Of a DNA stretch of 64,000 bases, positions 9,192 through 20,024 are shown one piece after another. Each line of letters begins with the position of its first letter. Position 1 is the first letter of the stretch. The notes beneath the pieces are model-generated. The model searched no databases and was not told the DNA's origin. It saw nothing but the letters and a program-made list of their open reading frames with translations. A program made the translations under genes and the position numbers. This DNA comes from Mitsuaria chitosanitabida ATCC BAA-476 = NBRC 102408 (GTDB lineage: Bacteria > Pseudomonadota > Gammaproteobacteria > Burkholderiales > Burkholderiaceae_C), in the NCBI RefSeq assembly GCF_001598255.1, contig NZ_BCYP01000024.1, forward strand, positions 1-64,000, written 5' to 3'.

Positions 9192-9493
9192 GCCACGGGC
9201 TCCCGGGTCAGCAGGTGGATGTCGGCCAGGCGCTGCAGGTGCAGGTCCAGCAGCTCGGCCAGCGCGTCGGGCGCGGGGGGCTCGTCCCACTCGACCTCGG
9301 TGGCCAGGCGCGCCAGCAGCTGCGCGCGGGTCAGCGGCTCGGCGGCCAGCCATTCGGCCAGCTGCGCGCCGAGCGCGGCGATCAGGTGGGTGTCCCCGGC
9401 GACGGGGTCGAAAAAGACAGCGTGCTGCTCACCCTCCCAGGCGAGCAGCACGTCGGACAGCGGGTGCGGACAGCGCCACGCCGGACTGGTCAT
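9188..9493 (-). CDS. PqqD-like peptide chaperone of the HPr-rel-A cassette
   Basis: This 101-residue protein has the size and winged-helix pattern of PqqD, the recognition element that binds leader peptides of ribosomally made, modified peptides. Visible features are 'DPVAGDTHLIAALGAQLAEWL' split over the first helices and a Leu-rich C-terminal helix pair ('LAELLDLHLQRLADIHLL'). In this family it is expected to present a substrate to the neighbouring kinase. Its ATG overlaps the stop of the Tat-signal protein by one base (TGATG), and its own stop overlaps the kinase start, so translation is coupled on both sides. That coupling makes the upstream protein the best candidate for its client. Confidence 0.83.
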   Translation of the reverse strand: MTSPAWRCPHPLSDVLLAWEGEQHAVFFDPVAGDTHLIAALGAQLAEWLAAEPLTRAQLLARLATEVEWDEPPAPDALAELLDLHLQRLADIHLLTREPVA

Positions 9494-10164
9494 CAGGAAA
9501 TGAGCCAGTTGTCTTTGAGGTAGTTGTAGAAGTCGGTCGAGGTCCAGGCGGCGCCGCTCGAGTTGTTCGGCTTGAACACGTTCGGGCCTTGCGAGGCCAT
9601 CTTGATCAGCATGTCCTCGCCGGTGGACGAAACCACGCACTGCGCGACGTTGTGGCCGGCGAACAGCGTGTTCAGGCGGGCCACCAGCATCATCGTGGCG
9701 TAGCTCGACGAGCTCTGGGCGAACAGGTCGGCGACCTTGGCGGTCGGGGACACGTTCTTCAGGCCGCCCGGGTACACCTTGGCGACGGTCAGGTTGTTCT
9801 TGCAGTAGCTGTAGGACTTGCCGCTGAACCAGTAGGCCGCGACGAAGGACCAGGGCGCCGAGCTCGACACCTGGCTGCGCACCGTGTTGCCGACCCAGTT
9901 CGAGATGGTCCAGCACTCGGTGTTGCTCAGCACGGCGTTGTCGGCGCGCGCCTGCACGCTGGCGCCGCCGTTGCGCAGCACCGCGGAACCCCAGGCCGAG
10001 GTCGTGTTGCAGTGCCAGGCCATGACCGGGCGGCTGGCCAGCGTCAGGCCGACGGGCACCACGCCCGCCTGGATGAAGCGGCGACGGCGCTGCGAGACAA
10101 CGGCTCCGGCGACGGGCGTCGGGGTGGCCGAGGGCTGCTGGGAGGTGTCGCTGCTGTGATCCAT
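9493..10164 (-). CDS. Twin-arginine-signal hypothetical protein, first gene of the HPr-rel-A cassette
   Basis: I do not recognise a characterised family. The 223-residue product has a 28-residue polar N-terminus, then 'SQRRRRFIQAGVVPVGL' and a hydrophobic stretch ending in 'ASRPVMAWHC', which reads as a Tat signal with likely cleavage after the second Ala. The mature part is Ser/Asn/Trp/Tyr-rich, with four well-spaced cysteines (in 'AWHC', 'NTEC', 'SYC' and 'AQC') that could form two disulfides. The extreme C-terminus is 'KDNWLIS', ending in serine. As first gene of a coupled run with a PqqD-like protein, a kinase and a nucleotidyltransferase, it is the natural candidate substrate. No metal-binding or catalytic motif is apparent. 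Confidence 0.72.
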   Translation of the reverse strand: MDHSSDTSQQPSATPTPVAGAVVSQRRRRFIQAGVVPVGLTLASRPVMAWHCNTTSAWGSAVLRNGGASVQARADNAVLSNTECWTISNWVGNTVRSQVSSSAPWSFVAAYWFSGKSYSYCKNNLTVAKVYPGGLKNVSPTAKVADLFAQSSSSYATMMLVARLNTLFAGHNVAQCVVSSTGEDMLIKMASQGPNVFKPNNSSGAAWTSTDFYNYLKDNWLIS

Positions 10165-10419
10165 AAACTCAGCTTTCGTGGTGCATGGGCCCGGAAATAG
10201 GGCGGACGCTCATGCCGATCGGAACTTGTCCGACCTGCGAGCGCAGTGTTCCATACAAGCCTGCCCCCGCAAAGCCCGCCCAACCCCTTGAACGGGTGGC
10301 GTGCGGCGTCCATCAAACGGTGGATAAGTCAGCGCCGGCTTACGTTGAAACCGTTGCCGCGCAATGAGATCAAGGCATCGTGAAACCGGCATGTCGCCGG
10401 ATGCCGGTTCATCGATGGC

Positions 10420-12357
<1,938 letters not shown>

Positions 12358-12451
12358 GGCGGACTCCCTGTCACTTCTGCGAGACCGCAGAGCCTAACGG
12401 AGTCGTGTGGCCGGAGGCTATCCACCCTGGGCGGGTGGGCTCTGGGTGGGG

Positions 12452-12474
12452 CGAACGGCGGGATCCGCCGTTCG
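12452..12474 (-). other. Inverted repeat downstream of the phosphatase gene
   Basis: Nine-base arms (CGAACGGCG / CGCCGTTCG) flank a five-base centre, 17 bases past the stop codon of the phosphatase lipoprotein gene. It can form a stable hairpin, but no T tract follows on the minus strand, so its role as a terminator is uncertain. Confidence 0.4.
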
Positions 12475-12490
12475 GGTGGCGTGGCCCGGC

Positions 12491-14203
12491 TTACTTCGCC
12501 GGCAGCGGCAGCAGCTTGCCCTGGGCCTGGCGGGGCGCGGGGACGTGCAGGATCGCCGACAGCGTGGGCGCCAGGTCGATGATCTCGACGCGCTGCTCGA
12601 TGCGGCCCTGGCCGACCCACTTCGGGCCCCAGGTCAGCAGCGGGACGTGGGTGTCGTTCTCGTAGGGGCTGCCATGCGTCGTGCCCATCACGCGCGAACC
12701 GAACATCCAGCCCGGCTTCGGGATCACCTGCAGCGGCGCGGCGATGCCCGGGTACCAGGAGTGGCGCATCTGCGCGAGGTTAGGCGTCGTGGTGTCGGTG
12801 CCGGCCAGCTGCGCGCGCGTGAACGCGGTCTGCACGCCGTCGACCTGCACGACCAGCGCCTTCGCGGCCTCGTAGACCTCGTCCTGCTTCAGGCCGCGCT
12901 GCTGGATCAGCGGCTCGTCGAAGATGAAGCCGGTGCCGGACATGCCGATCACCCAGCGGCCCTCGCCGAACTGCCTGGCCAGGCCCGCGTTGACGAAGCC
13001 CACCGCCTGCGCCGGCACGATGCGGCCCGCGTCGCGGCCTTGCGACTTCGCCCATTCGGGCGTGTCGGTGAAGCCGTGGTCGGCGGTCAGCACGGCGACG
13101 TAGTTGTCACGGCCGACCTTGGCGTCCAGATACTTGAACCAGTCCTGCAGGTAGGCGTCCAGGTGGAGGAAGTGGTCGTGCGAGAGGCGCGACTCCGGCC
13201 CGAAGGCGTGGTTGATGTAATCGTGGCTGGACAGGCTCACCGACAGGATGTCGGTCTGGTCGTCCGCGCCCAGCTGCTCGCCCTCGACCGCGGCGCGCGC
13301 GAAGGCCAGGGTCAGTTCGTCGCCGAAGGGCGAGGGCAGGATGTTCCCGTAGAAGCGCGGGCCCGGGCCGTCCATGCCGGCGCCCAGCACGGCGGGCAGC
13401 TTGTTGCCGTTGCCGCTGTTGGCCTGCCAGGGCTGGCCGTCCGGCACGCTGCGCGCGTAGGCGGACTCGGGCAGCATCGGCGCCCAGGTCTTGCCGAAGA
13501 ACTGGTCGGCGGGCTTGCCGGCGTTGAAGGCGTCCACCCAGGCCGGGTGCTTGTCCATGTAATAGGTGCTCGACGCGAACTGGCCCGAGCTGCCCATGAA
13601 CATGTAGGCCGTGCCCTTGTGGCCGGAGGGCAGGATCGCGCCGCGGTCCTTGCCCGAGATGCCGATCATCTTGGACCCGGGCTGCAGGGTGCGCAGCACG
13701 TCGCCGACGGTCTCGACCTTGTAGTTCTCGGGGCTGGTGCCGGCCAGCGGCTCGGTCTTGTTGCCGATGTAGTGATAGCGCGGATCGGCGGTGTTGTACT
13801 GCGGCGCGCCGGTCATCGGATCGCGCCACTCGTTGCCGATGATGCCGCTGCGTTCCGGATAGGCGCCGCTCAGCATGATGGAGTGACCCGCCGCGGTGAC
13901 CGTGTAGCCGTGACCGTAATAGGCGTTGGCGAACCACGCGCCGCGATCGAGGAAGCGCTTGAAGCCGTCGGGCTGCAACTGGTCGCGGTAGCCCAGCACC
14001 TGGCGGATCGGCAGGCCGTCCACCACCATGAAGACGATCAGCTTGGGCGGCTTGGCGGCGGCGAAGGGCGTGACGGCCGGCGTCGAGCCGGGCGTCGCGG
14101 ATGCGGCGCCGGCGGTGCTCGAGGACGGAGCCGAGGTGTTGGCGCAGGCGGCCAGCGCGGCCAGCACGGGCACCAGCAGCCAGGTGCGACGGGTCATGGT
14201 CAT
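12491..14203 (-). CDS. Alkaline phosphatase superfamily lipoprotein (PafA/NPP-like)
   Basis: A 570-residue exported enzyme of the alkaline phosphatase superfamily. The N-terminus 'MTMTRRTWLLVPVLAALAAC' is a lipoprotein signal with lipobox 'LAAC', followed by a Ser/Thr/Ala/Pro tether. The metal site begins at 'IVFMVVDGLPIRQVL' (first Asp); the nucleophile is the threonine in 'YTVTAAGHS', and later ligands are in 'VSLSSHDYINHAFGPES' and 'AVLTADHGFTDTPEW'. Near the C-terminus 'GTTHGSPYENDTHVPLLTWG' supplies the last histidine. This pattern fits PafA-like phosphomonoesterases or nucleotide phosphodiesterases. The ATG at 14203 was chosen because it starts the signal peptide directly; ATG at 14197 is equally plausible. 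Confidence 0.88.
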   Translation of the reverse strand: MTMTRRTWLLVPVLAALAACANTSAPSSSTAGAASATPGSTPAVTPFAAAKPPKLIVFMVVDGLPIRQVLGYRDQLQPDGFKRFLDRGAWFANAYYGHGYTVTAAGHSIMLSGAYPERSGIIGNEWRDPMTGAPQYNTADPRYHYIGNKTEPLAGTSPENYKVETVGDVLRTLQPGSKMIGISGKDRGAILPSGHKGTAYMFMGSSGQFASSTYYMDKHPAWVDAFNAGKPADQFFGKTWAPMLPESAYARSVPDGQPWQANSGNGNKLPAVLGAGMDGPGPRFYGNILPSPFGDELTLAFARAAVEGEQLGADDQTDILSVSLSSHDYINHAFGPESRLSHDHFLHLDAYLQDWFKYLDAKVGRDNYVAVLTADHGFTDTPEWAKSQGRDAGRIVPAQAVGFVNAGLARQFGEGRWVIGMSGTGFIFDEPLIQQRGLKQDEVYEAAKALVVQVDGVQTAFTRAQLAGTDTTTPNLAQMRHSWYPGIAAPLQVIPKPGWMFGSRVMGTTHGSPYENDTHVPLLTWGPKWVGQGRIEQRVEIIDLAPTLSAILHVPAPRQAQGKLLPLPAK

Positions 14204-14674
14204 GGCGGGGAGGCTTCGCGCGGAAGCGTCGTGAAGGGGATGTGACAGCGGAGTATCTCTGTCGCCCCGCTCGGACGGGGCCTCTTTCGGGCGCATGACG
14301 CGCCGCCAGGCCGCGCGCGCGACGCTCAGCGCACTGGTGTTCCGAATGGCCCGTCCGGGCCTCAGGGTTCACCCCAGGAGGGCGCCGGCGCGGCCCCAAT
14401 GAAGAAAGGCCGGTCATCACGCGATGACCGGCCTGCCTTGCTTTCTGGTTGGATCGCTTGCGCGCTCCCCTCCTGTTATGGGAGGCGATTGTGGAGGCCG
14501 CAGGTAATGGGCATGCCCGGGTTTGCCCGAGGCGGGCGATTGGTGTGAGAACTCCTCCTCAAGTGGGAAGGGTTTGAGCGCGGTCTGACGCGAGAAAGCG
14601 ACGACTTGCCGTCGGTTCGGGGCCGGATTGACGCGGATCAAGACCTGGCCCGGCGTCGCCGCGGCCGGGCCGGC
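14204..14674. other. 471-base intergenic region
   Basis: No convincing gene lies here. It holds the region upstream of the phosphatase lipoprotein, the glc operon terminator at 14407-14434, and a GC hairpin (GGCCCGGC / GCCGGGCC, 14647-14671) just after the glcF stop without a T tract. The rest shows nothing I can assign. Confidence 0.6.
14407..14434 (-). terminator. Rho-independent terminator of the glcDEF operon
   Basis: A perfect 12-bp stem (AGGCCGGTCATC / GATGACCGGCCT) with a four-base loop. Read on the minus strand it is followed by TTTCTTC, consistent with termination of transcripts that leave glcF. It lies about 240 bases past the glcF stop. Confidence 0.8.
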
Positions 14675-15919
14675 TCACTGTCCGAGCGCCTCGTCCAGCA
14701 CCTCGATCCAGTGACGCACCGGGGTGGCGGTGCCGGCCTGCAGATGCTGGATGCAGCCGATGTTGGCCGAGACGATGGCGTCGGCCCGCAGCGGCGCCAG
14801 CGCCTCGAGCTTGCGCTCGCGCAGCTGCTTGGACAGCACCGGCTGCAGCACCGAGTAGGTGCCCGCCGAGCCGCAGCACAGGTGGCTCTCGCTGGGCGCG
14901 ACGGCGATCGGGAAGCCCAGCTCGCGCATGAGGCTCTCGACGCCGCCGCGCAGCTGCTGCCCGTGCTGGAGCGTGCAGGGCGGGTGGTAGGCCAGCGTCG
15001 GCCGGGCGCCGCCCTGGCCGAGCCGGGCGCGCAGCGCCGGGGCGAGCGCGGGCAGGAATTCGCTCAGGTCTCGGGTGAGCGCGGAGACGCGGCGGGCCTT
15101 GTCCGCATAGTCGGGGTCGTGCGCCAGCAGCCGGCCGTAGTCCTTGACCTGCACGCCGCAGCCGGAGGCGTTCATCACGATGGCCTCGACCTGCGTGCCA
15201 TGCCCGTCGACCATGGGCCACCAGGCGTCGATGTTGCGGCGCGCATCGTCCAGGCCGCCGTGGTGGTCGTTCAGGTGCGCGCGGATCGCGCCGCAGCAGC
15301 CGGCCTCGTCGCCGACCAGGGTCTGCACGCCGGCGGCGTCCAGCACGCGGGCGGTCGCCGCGTTGATGTTGGGCATCATCGCGGGCTGCACGCAGCCCAG
15401 CAGCATCAGCACCTTGCGCGGATGCGCGCGCTGCGGCCACTGGTGGGCGCGCGCATCGGGGCGCGGCGGCACCTTGTCCTTGAGCGCGCCCGGCACCAGC
15501 GGCCGCAGCGCCTGGCCCAGCCGCAGCGCGGGCTTGAACAGGGGCGAGGTGAGGCCCTCCTTCAGCAACCAGCGCTTGAGGCGCTCCTCGCGCGGGCGCT
15601 CGACCTTGGTCTCGACCACCTGCCGGCCGATCTCCACCAGCTGCCCGTACTGGACGCCCGACGGGCAGGTGCTCTCGCAGTTGCGGCAGGTCAGGCAGCG
15701 GTCCAGGTGCTGCTGGGTCGCGGCGGTCGGGGGCTCGCCCTCCAGCACCTGCTTGATCAGGTAGATGCGGCCACGCGGGCCGTCGAGCTCGTCGCCCAGG
15801 AGTTGGTAGGTGGGGCAGGTGGCGGTGCAGAAACCGCAGTGCACGCAGCGGCGCAGGATCGCCTCGGCGGCACTCCCTTCCGGGGTGCCTTGGAACTCGG
15901 GGGCGAGGTGGGTTTGCAT
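14675..15919 (-). CDS. glcF: Glycolate oxidase iron-sulfur subunit
   Basis: The 414-residue GlcF passes electrons from the flavin subunits GlcD/GlcE of glycolate oxidase to the respiratory chain. Two 4Fe-4S clusters are bound by 'CVHCGFCTATCPTY' near the N-terminus and 'CLTCRNCESTCPSG' about 50 residues later. The C-terminal half has the two cysteine-rich CCG domains, each ending in a vicinal Cys pair ('DEAGCCGAI' and 'HLCCGSAGTYS'). It is the last gene of glcDEF, 51 bases after glcE, and its transcript ends at the strong terminator near 14.4 kb. Confidence 0.95.
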   Translation of the reverse strand: MQTHLAPEFQGTPEGSAAEAILRRCVHCGFCTATCPTYQLLGDELDGPRGRIYLIKQVLEGEPPTAATQQHLDRCLTCRNCESTCPSGVQYGQLVEIGRQVVETKVERPREERLKRWLLKEGLTSPLFKPALRLGQALRPLVPGALKDKVPPRPDARAHQWPQRAHPRKVLMLLGCVQPAMMPNINAATARVLDAAGVQTLVGDEAGCCGAIRAHLNDHHGGLDDARRNIDAWWPMVDGHGTQVEAIVMNASGCGVQVKDYGRLLAHDPDYADKARRVSALTRDLSEFLPALAPALRARLGQGGARPTLAYHPPCTLQHGQQLRGGVESLMRELGFPIAVAPSESHLCCGSAGTYSVLQPVLSKQLRERKLEALAPLRADAIVSANIGCIQHLQAGTATPVRHWIEVLDEALGQ

Positions 15920-15970
15920 CGTGGGGCTGGCGGTCGGCGGAGGTCGATCGGCGGGCGGCAGGGGCCGGGC

Positions 15971-17137
15971 TCAGAGGTCCGGATACAGCCGGCCCGGGTT
16001 GAACATTCCCGTCGGATCGAACTGCTGCTTGAGCGAATGGTGGATGCGCGTGAGCTGCGGCCCCAGCGGGGAGAAGGCGCCGGCCGACTTGTCGTTCGCG
16101 TAGAACTGGGTCGCGTGGCCGCCGGCCGCGGCGACCAGCTCGCGCAGCTGCGCCGGCGCCATCGGCGTGACGACCCAGCGCTGCGCGCCGCCCCACTCGA
16201 TCAGCTGCTCGCCGTGCAGGGCCATGGCGGGCGTCGTCGCCGGCACGGCGATGCGCCACATCGACGCGCCGCCGTGCACCGCCCGACGGGCGCCGAGGAA
16301 GAACTCGTCGCTCTGATCCCGCAGGCCACGCCAGAAGGGCGCCGCCATGTCCTCCGGGATCACGTCGCCGCCCAGCCGCCGCATCGCCGACACGACCGCG
16401 GCCTCGGCGCCGGACAGCCGCAGCACCAGCGCGCCGTCCCACCAGGCCGTCGCCGACACCGGCAGCGGCTGCCCGCCCCAGCCGTTCATGCGGACCAGCG
16501 CCTCGTCCTGCGCGGACTCGAAGCGCAAGGTCGCGGAGGCCACCGGGATCGGCAGCACCTTGAGCGTCACCTGCGTGATCAGGCCCAGCACGCCCAGCGC
16601 GCCGGCCATCAGCCGCGAGACGTCGTAGCCCGCCACGTTCTTCATGACCGTGCCGCCGAAGTGCAGCAGCTCGGCGCGGCCGTTGAGCAGGGACAGGCCG
16701 AGCACGTGATCGCGCACCGCGCCCGCGGTCGCGCGCGCCGGGCCGGAGAGCCCGGTCGCCACCATGCCGCCCACGGTCCCCGCGCCGCCGGACGCGGCGC
16801 CCACGAAGCGCGGCGGCTCGAAGGCCAGCTGTTGTCCGTGCGCGGCGAGCAGCGCCTCGACCTCCGCCAGCGGGGTGCCCGCCAGCGCGGTGAGGTAGAG
16901 CTCGCTGGGCTCGTAGGCCAGCACGCCGCTGAGCGCCGTCGTCGACAGCTCCGGCAGCGGTCCGGCCGCGCCGGGCGGCGTCAGCGGACCGCCGTAGAAG
17001 TCCTTGCTGCCGTGGCCGACGATGCGCAGCGGCCCGCCCTCGCGGATGCGGGCCTGGAGCTCGCGCAGGGCCGCGGACTGCGCCGCGTCCAGCCGCGGCA
17101 GGTCCGCGCCCAGGGTCTCCTCTGCTTGCACCGTCAT
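15971..17137 (-). CDS. glcE: Glycolate oxidase FAD-binding subunit
   Basis: GlcE is the second FAD-binding subunit of the three-part glycolate oxidase, which converts glycolate to glyoxylate. The 388-residue protein has the PCMH-type FAD domain with 'LRIVGHGSKDFYGG', the central 'GGAGTVGGMVATGLSGPARA' region and 'VMKNVAGYDVSRLMAG', characteristic of GlcE. It is a little longer than usual (about 350) at the N-terminus. Its start overlaps the glcD stop by one base, so it is translated with glcD. Confidence 0.94.
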   Translation of the reverse strand: MTVQAEETLGADLPRLDAAQSAALRELQARIREGGPLRIVGHGSKDFYGGPLTPPGAAGPLPELSTTALSGVLAYEPSELYLTALAGTPLAEVEALLAAHGQQLAFEPPRFVGAASGGAGTVGGMVATGLSGPARATAGAVRDHVLGLSLLNGRAELLHFGGTVMKNVAGYDVSRLMAGALGVLGLITQVTLKVLPIPVASATLRFESAQDEALVRMNGWGGQPLPVSATAWWDGALVLRLSGAEAAVVSAMRRLGGDVIPEDMAAPFWRGLRDQSDEFFLGARRAVHGGASMWRIAVPATTPAMALHGEQLIEWGGAQRWVVTPMAPAQLRELVAAAGGHATQFYANDKSAGAFSPLGPQLTRIHHSLKQQFDPTGMFNPGRLYPDL

Positions 17138-18699
17138 CAGAATCGCTCCAGTTCAGGGAAGGCCAGCGCGCCTCGCCTCACGTGCATGCGGCCGTACTCG
17201 GCGCAGCGCTGCAGCGTGGGGATGACCTTGCCGGGGTTCAGCAGCCCTTGCGGGTCGAAGGCGCGCTTCAGGGCCAGCATCTGCTCGCGCTCCTCGGGCG
17301 AGAACTGCACGCACATGCTGTTGAGCTTCTCGACGCCGACGCCGTGCTCCCCCGTCACCGTGCCGCCCATGGCGACGCTGGTCTCCAGGATGTCGGCGCC
17401 GAAGCGCTCGCAGCGGTGCAGCTGGTCGGGGTCGTTCGCGTCGAACAGGATCAGCGGATGCAGGTTGCCGTCGCCCGCGTGGAAGACGTTGGCGCAGCGC
17501 AGCTGGTACTTCTTCTCCATCTCCTGGATGGCCAGCAGGATGTCGGCCAGGCGCTTGCGCGGGATGGTCGAGTCCATGCACATGTAGTCCGGGCTGATGC
17601 GGCCCGAGGCCGGGAACGCGTTCTTGCGGCCGCTCCAGAAGCGCAGGCGCTGCGCCTCGTCCTCGCTGACCTCGATGCCGGTCGCGCCGCTGGCGCGCAG
17701 CACCGCGCTCATGCGCGCGATCTCCTCCTCGACCTCCTCCGGCGTGCCATCGCTCTCGCACAGCAGGATGGCCTCGGCCTCCAGGTCGTAGCCGGCGTGG
17801 ACGAAGTCCTCGACCGCCGCGGTCATGGGCTTGTCCATCATCTCCAGACCGGCCGGGATGATGCCGGCGGCGATGATCGCCGCCACCGCGTCGCCGGCGC
17901 GGCGCAGGTCGTCGAAGCTGGCCATGATGCAGCGCGCCAGCTGCGGCTTGGGCGTGAGCTTGACGACGACCTCGGTGATCACCGCCAGCATGCCCTCGCT
18001 GCCGATCACGACGCTCAACAGGTCCAGCCCCGCCGCGTCCAGGGCCTCGGAACCGAAGGTCACCGGTTCGCCCTCGACGGTGAAGCCGCGCACCTGGAGC
18101 ACGTTGTGCAGCGTCAGGCCGTACTTCAGGCAGTGCACGCCGCCGGAGTTCTCCGCCACGTTGCCGCCGATGGTGCAGGCGATCTGGCTGCTGGGGTCGG
18201 GCGCGTAGTAGAGCCCGTGCGCCGCGGCCGCCTCCGAGATCGCCAGGTTGCGCACGCCGCACTGCACGCGCGCGGTCCGCGCCTGCGGATCGATCGCGAC
18301 GATGCGGTTGAACTTGGCCAGCGCCAGGGTCAGGCCCTCGGCATGCGGCATCGCGCCGCCGGACAGGCCGGTGCCCGCGCCGCGCGCCACCACGGGGACG
18401 CCCAGCGCATGGCAGGCCTTGAGCACACCGGCGACCTGGGCCTCGGTCTCCGGCAGCGCGACGGCCAGCGGCCGCTCGCGGTACGCGGTCAGGCCGTCGC
18501 ATTCGTAGGGGCGGGTCTGCTCGTCCTGCCACAGCATCGCGTGGGCGGGCAGCACGGTGCGCAGCGCGTCGACCAGCGCCGCCCGGCGCCGCGCGCGGTA
18601 GGCGATCAGCTCCTCCGCGCCGCCCGCGCGGGGGCCGGACGGCGGACCGCCGGGATCGCCGGAAGCGCGGGGATCGGAGGTGGGGAGCGCGGCTGTCAT
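17137..18699 (-). CDS. glcD: Glycolate oxidase catalytic FAD subunit
   Basis: This 520-residue protein is the catalytic flavoprotein of glycolate oxidase. It has the FAD-binding PCMH domain ('VVARGAGTGLSGGAMP', then 'GGNVAENSGGVHCLKYG') and the C-terminal FAD-linked oxidase domain with 'NVFHAGDGNLHPLILFD' and 'GTVTGEHGVGVEKL'. The first 30 residues are a Pro/Gly-rich extension not found in typical homologues, so the true start could be an internal codon; no good ribosome-binding site decides. No glcC regulator lies within the window, so control of this operon is not visible. Confidence 0.95.
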   Translation of the reverse strand: MTAALPTSDPRASGDPGGPPSGPRAGGAEELIAYRARRRAALVDALRTVLPAHAMLWQDEQTRPYECDGLTAYRERPLAVALPETEAQVAGVLKACHALGVPVVARGAGTGLSGGAMPHAEGLTLALAKFNRIVAIDPQARTARVQCGVRNLAISEAAAAHGLYYAPDPSSQIACTIGGNVAENSGGVHCLKYGLTLHNVLQVRGFTVEGEPVTFGSEALDAAGLDLLSVVIGSEGMLAVITEVVVKLTPKPQLARCIMASFDDLRRAGDAVAAIIAAGIIPAGLEMMDKPMTAAVEDFVHAGYDLEAEAILLCESDGTPEEVEEEIARMSAVLRASGATGIEVSEDEAQRLRFWSGRKNAFPASGRISPDYMCMDSTIPRKRLADILLAIQEMEKKYQLRCANVFHAGDGNLHPLILFDANDPDQLHRCERFGADILETSVAMGGTVTGEHGVGVEKLNSMCVQFSPEEREQMLALKRAFDPQGLLNPGKVIPTLQRCAEYGRMHVRRGALAFPELERF

Positions 18700-18855
18700 G
18701 GCGTCGAACTGTAGCCCCGGGGGCTGACCTCGTCCTGAACGCCCGGGCAGGACTGCCCTGCGCGGCAGGTCGGAATCACTGGAGCGGCCACCCCGGCGCC
18801 TCGCGACTCGGCGGCTGCGACGGATCGCGCAGGCGCGGCACGCGGCGGCGCACCG

Positions 18856-19995
18856 TCAGGACGCCAGGAAGACCGTCAGCACGCCGGTGTAGCCGTGCAC
18901 CCGCGCATGGGCGATCTCGCCGTTGGCGAAGAAGCCGGCCAGCGGCACGTCGCCCAGCGCGTGCTGCACCCATTGCAGCTCCGCCGACGGCGCGCCGAAG
19001 TGCGGACCGCCGCGGCCGGTGCAGCTGATGTAGAGCGCGCCCGCCATGCGGGTGCCCAGCTCCTCGGCCTCGGCGCGGATCTCGGTGCAGATGCGCACCA
19101 GGTCGCGCCGCGCGGCGTCGGGATGCCGCTCGCAGAAGCTCAGCAGTTCGCCCTCGCGGACCTGCTCGGCCACCGCCACGCCGCGGCGCGTCGGATCCAG
19201 GCCGACCAGGTGGCGCACGCGCACCTCGGGACCGTACTCGCGGCGCGCGCCGGGCTCGTCGTTCAGGCCGACCAGGGTCTTGCGGAACAGCGGCATCGCC
19301 TGCCGCAGCGAGGACGACTCGCCGGTGTAGGCCGGCAGCTTCAGATCCTCGAGCAGCGCGTCGAGCGCGGGCTGCCCGTCCAGCCCGGTGACCAGCGGCC
19401 CGTCGCAGGCGGTGACGCGGCGCTCGCGGCCCAGCGGCTGGCAGCCCTGGCTGACGCGCGAGATCCACCGGACGTCGGAGCCCAGCGACAGCCCGGAGAG
19501 TCCGCCCTCGAAGACCCCGTCGGCGAACTGCACCGCGCCGGGACCGCCGCTGACCAGGCCGCCGAACAGGTAGCCGCTGCTGCAGCGCTGGGCCAGCTCG
19601 CCCACCAGCTCCTGCAGGTCGGGCGTGGCGCCGTCGGCATGCAGCATCAGGCTGCGCGCGTCGCAGTCGTGGGGCAGCGGCTGGCGGCCGGAGAAGATCC
19701 GCCACTGGTCCGCGGGCAGGTCGCAGAGCATCACGACCAGCGCCGGCTCGTCGAAGTACTCGACGCCCGCCGCGCTGACCGCGAGCGCCGACGCGCCCAC
19801 CCAGCCGCAGCCGGGCCAGCGCTGGCGGACCTCGTCCAGCAGAGCCTGGGCCTGCGCGACATAGGCGGCGGTGACGTACAGGAAGCCCAGCGTCGGCGTC
19901 ATGCCGGCGCGCTGGCCTTCCAGCTGGGCGCCGGCCAGGGCCAGCGCCATGTGGGGATCGGGATGGGTGGCGTGAGCCTGGATGAAGCGAGGCAT
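18856..19995 (-). CDS. FIST domain sensory protein
   Basis: The 379-residue protein has the FIST N and C domains, a proposed small-ligand (possibly amino-acid) sensing module. The first part is 'MPRFIQAHATHPDPHMALA' with 'LGFLYVTAAY' and 'WVGASALAVSAAGVEYFD'; the C-terminal part has 'GALYISCTGRGGPHFGAP' and ends with 'ARVHGYTGVLTVFLAS', the usual FIST ending. No kinase, cyclase or methyl-accepting partner is fused. It starts 29 bases after the phaM stop and is probably co-transcribed with it. The ligand is unknown. Confidence 0.88.
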   Translation of the reverse strand: MPRFIQAHATHPDPHMALALAGAQLEGQRAGMTPTLGFLYVTAAYVAQAQALLDEVRQRWPGCGWVGASALAVSAAGVEYFDEPALVVMLCDLPADQWRIFSGRQPLPHDCDARSLMLHADGATPDLQELVGELAQRCSSGYLFGGLVSGGPGAVQFADGVFEGGLSGLSLGSDVRWISRVSQGCQPLGRERRVTACDGPLVTGLDGQPALDALLEDLKLPAYTGESSSLRQAMPLFRKTLVGLNDEPGARREYGPEVRVRHLVGLDPTRRGVAVAEQVREGELLSFCERHPDAARRDLVRICTEIRAEAEELGTRMAGALYISCTGRGGPHFGAPSAELQWVQHALGDVPLAGFFANGEIAHARVHGYTGVLTVFLAS

Positions 19996-20024
19996 GTACG
20001 GCCCTCGGGGGGACTGCGGGAGGC

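Noticed and set aside
10165-10419. Possible small genes in the gap before the Tat-signal protein
   Set aside because: Short frames on both strands exist, but none has a ribosome-binding site or family motif; the gap more likely holds the promoter of the cassette.
14435-14646. A possible riboswitch or small RNA between the glc terminator and glcF
   Set aside because: Several short inverted repeats occur (for example CCTCC/GGAGG near 14470-14490), but no known class could be recognised and GC-rich DNA gives such repeats often.
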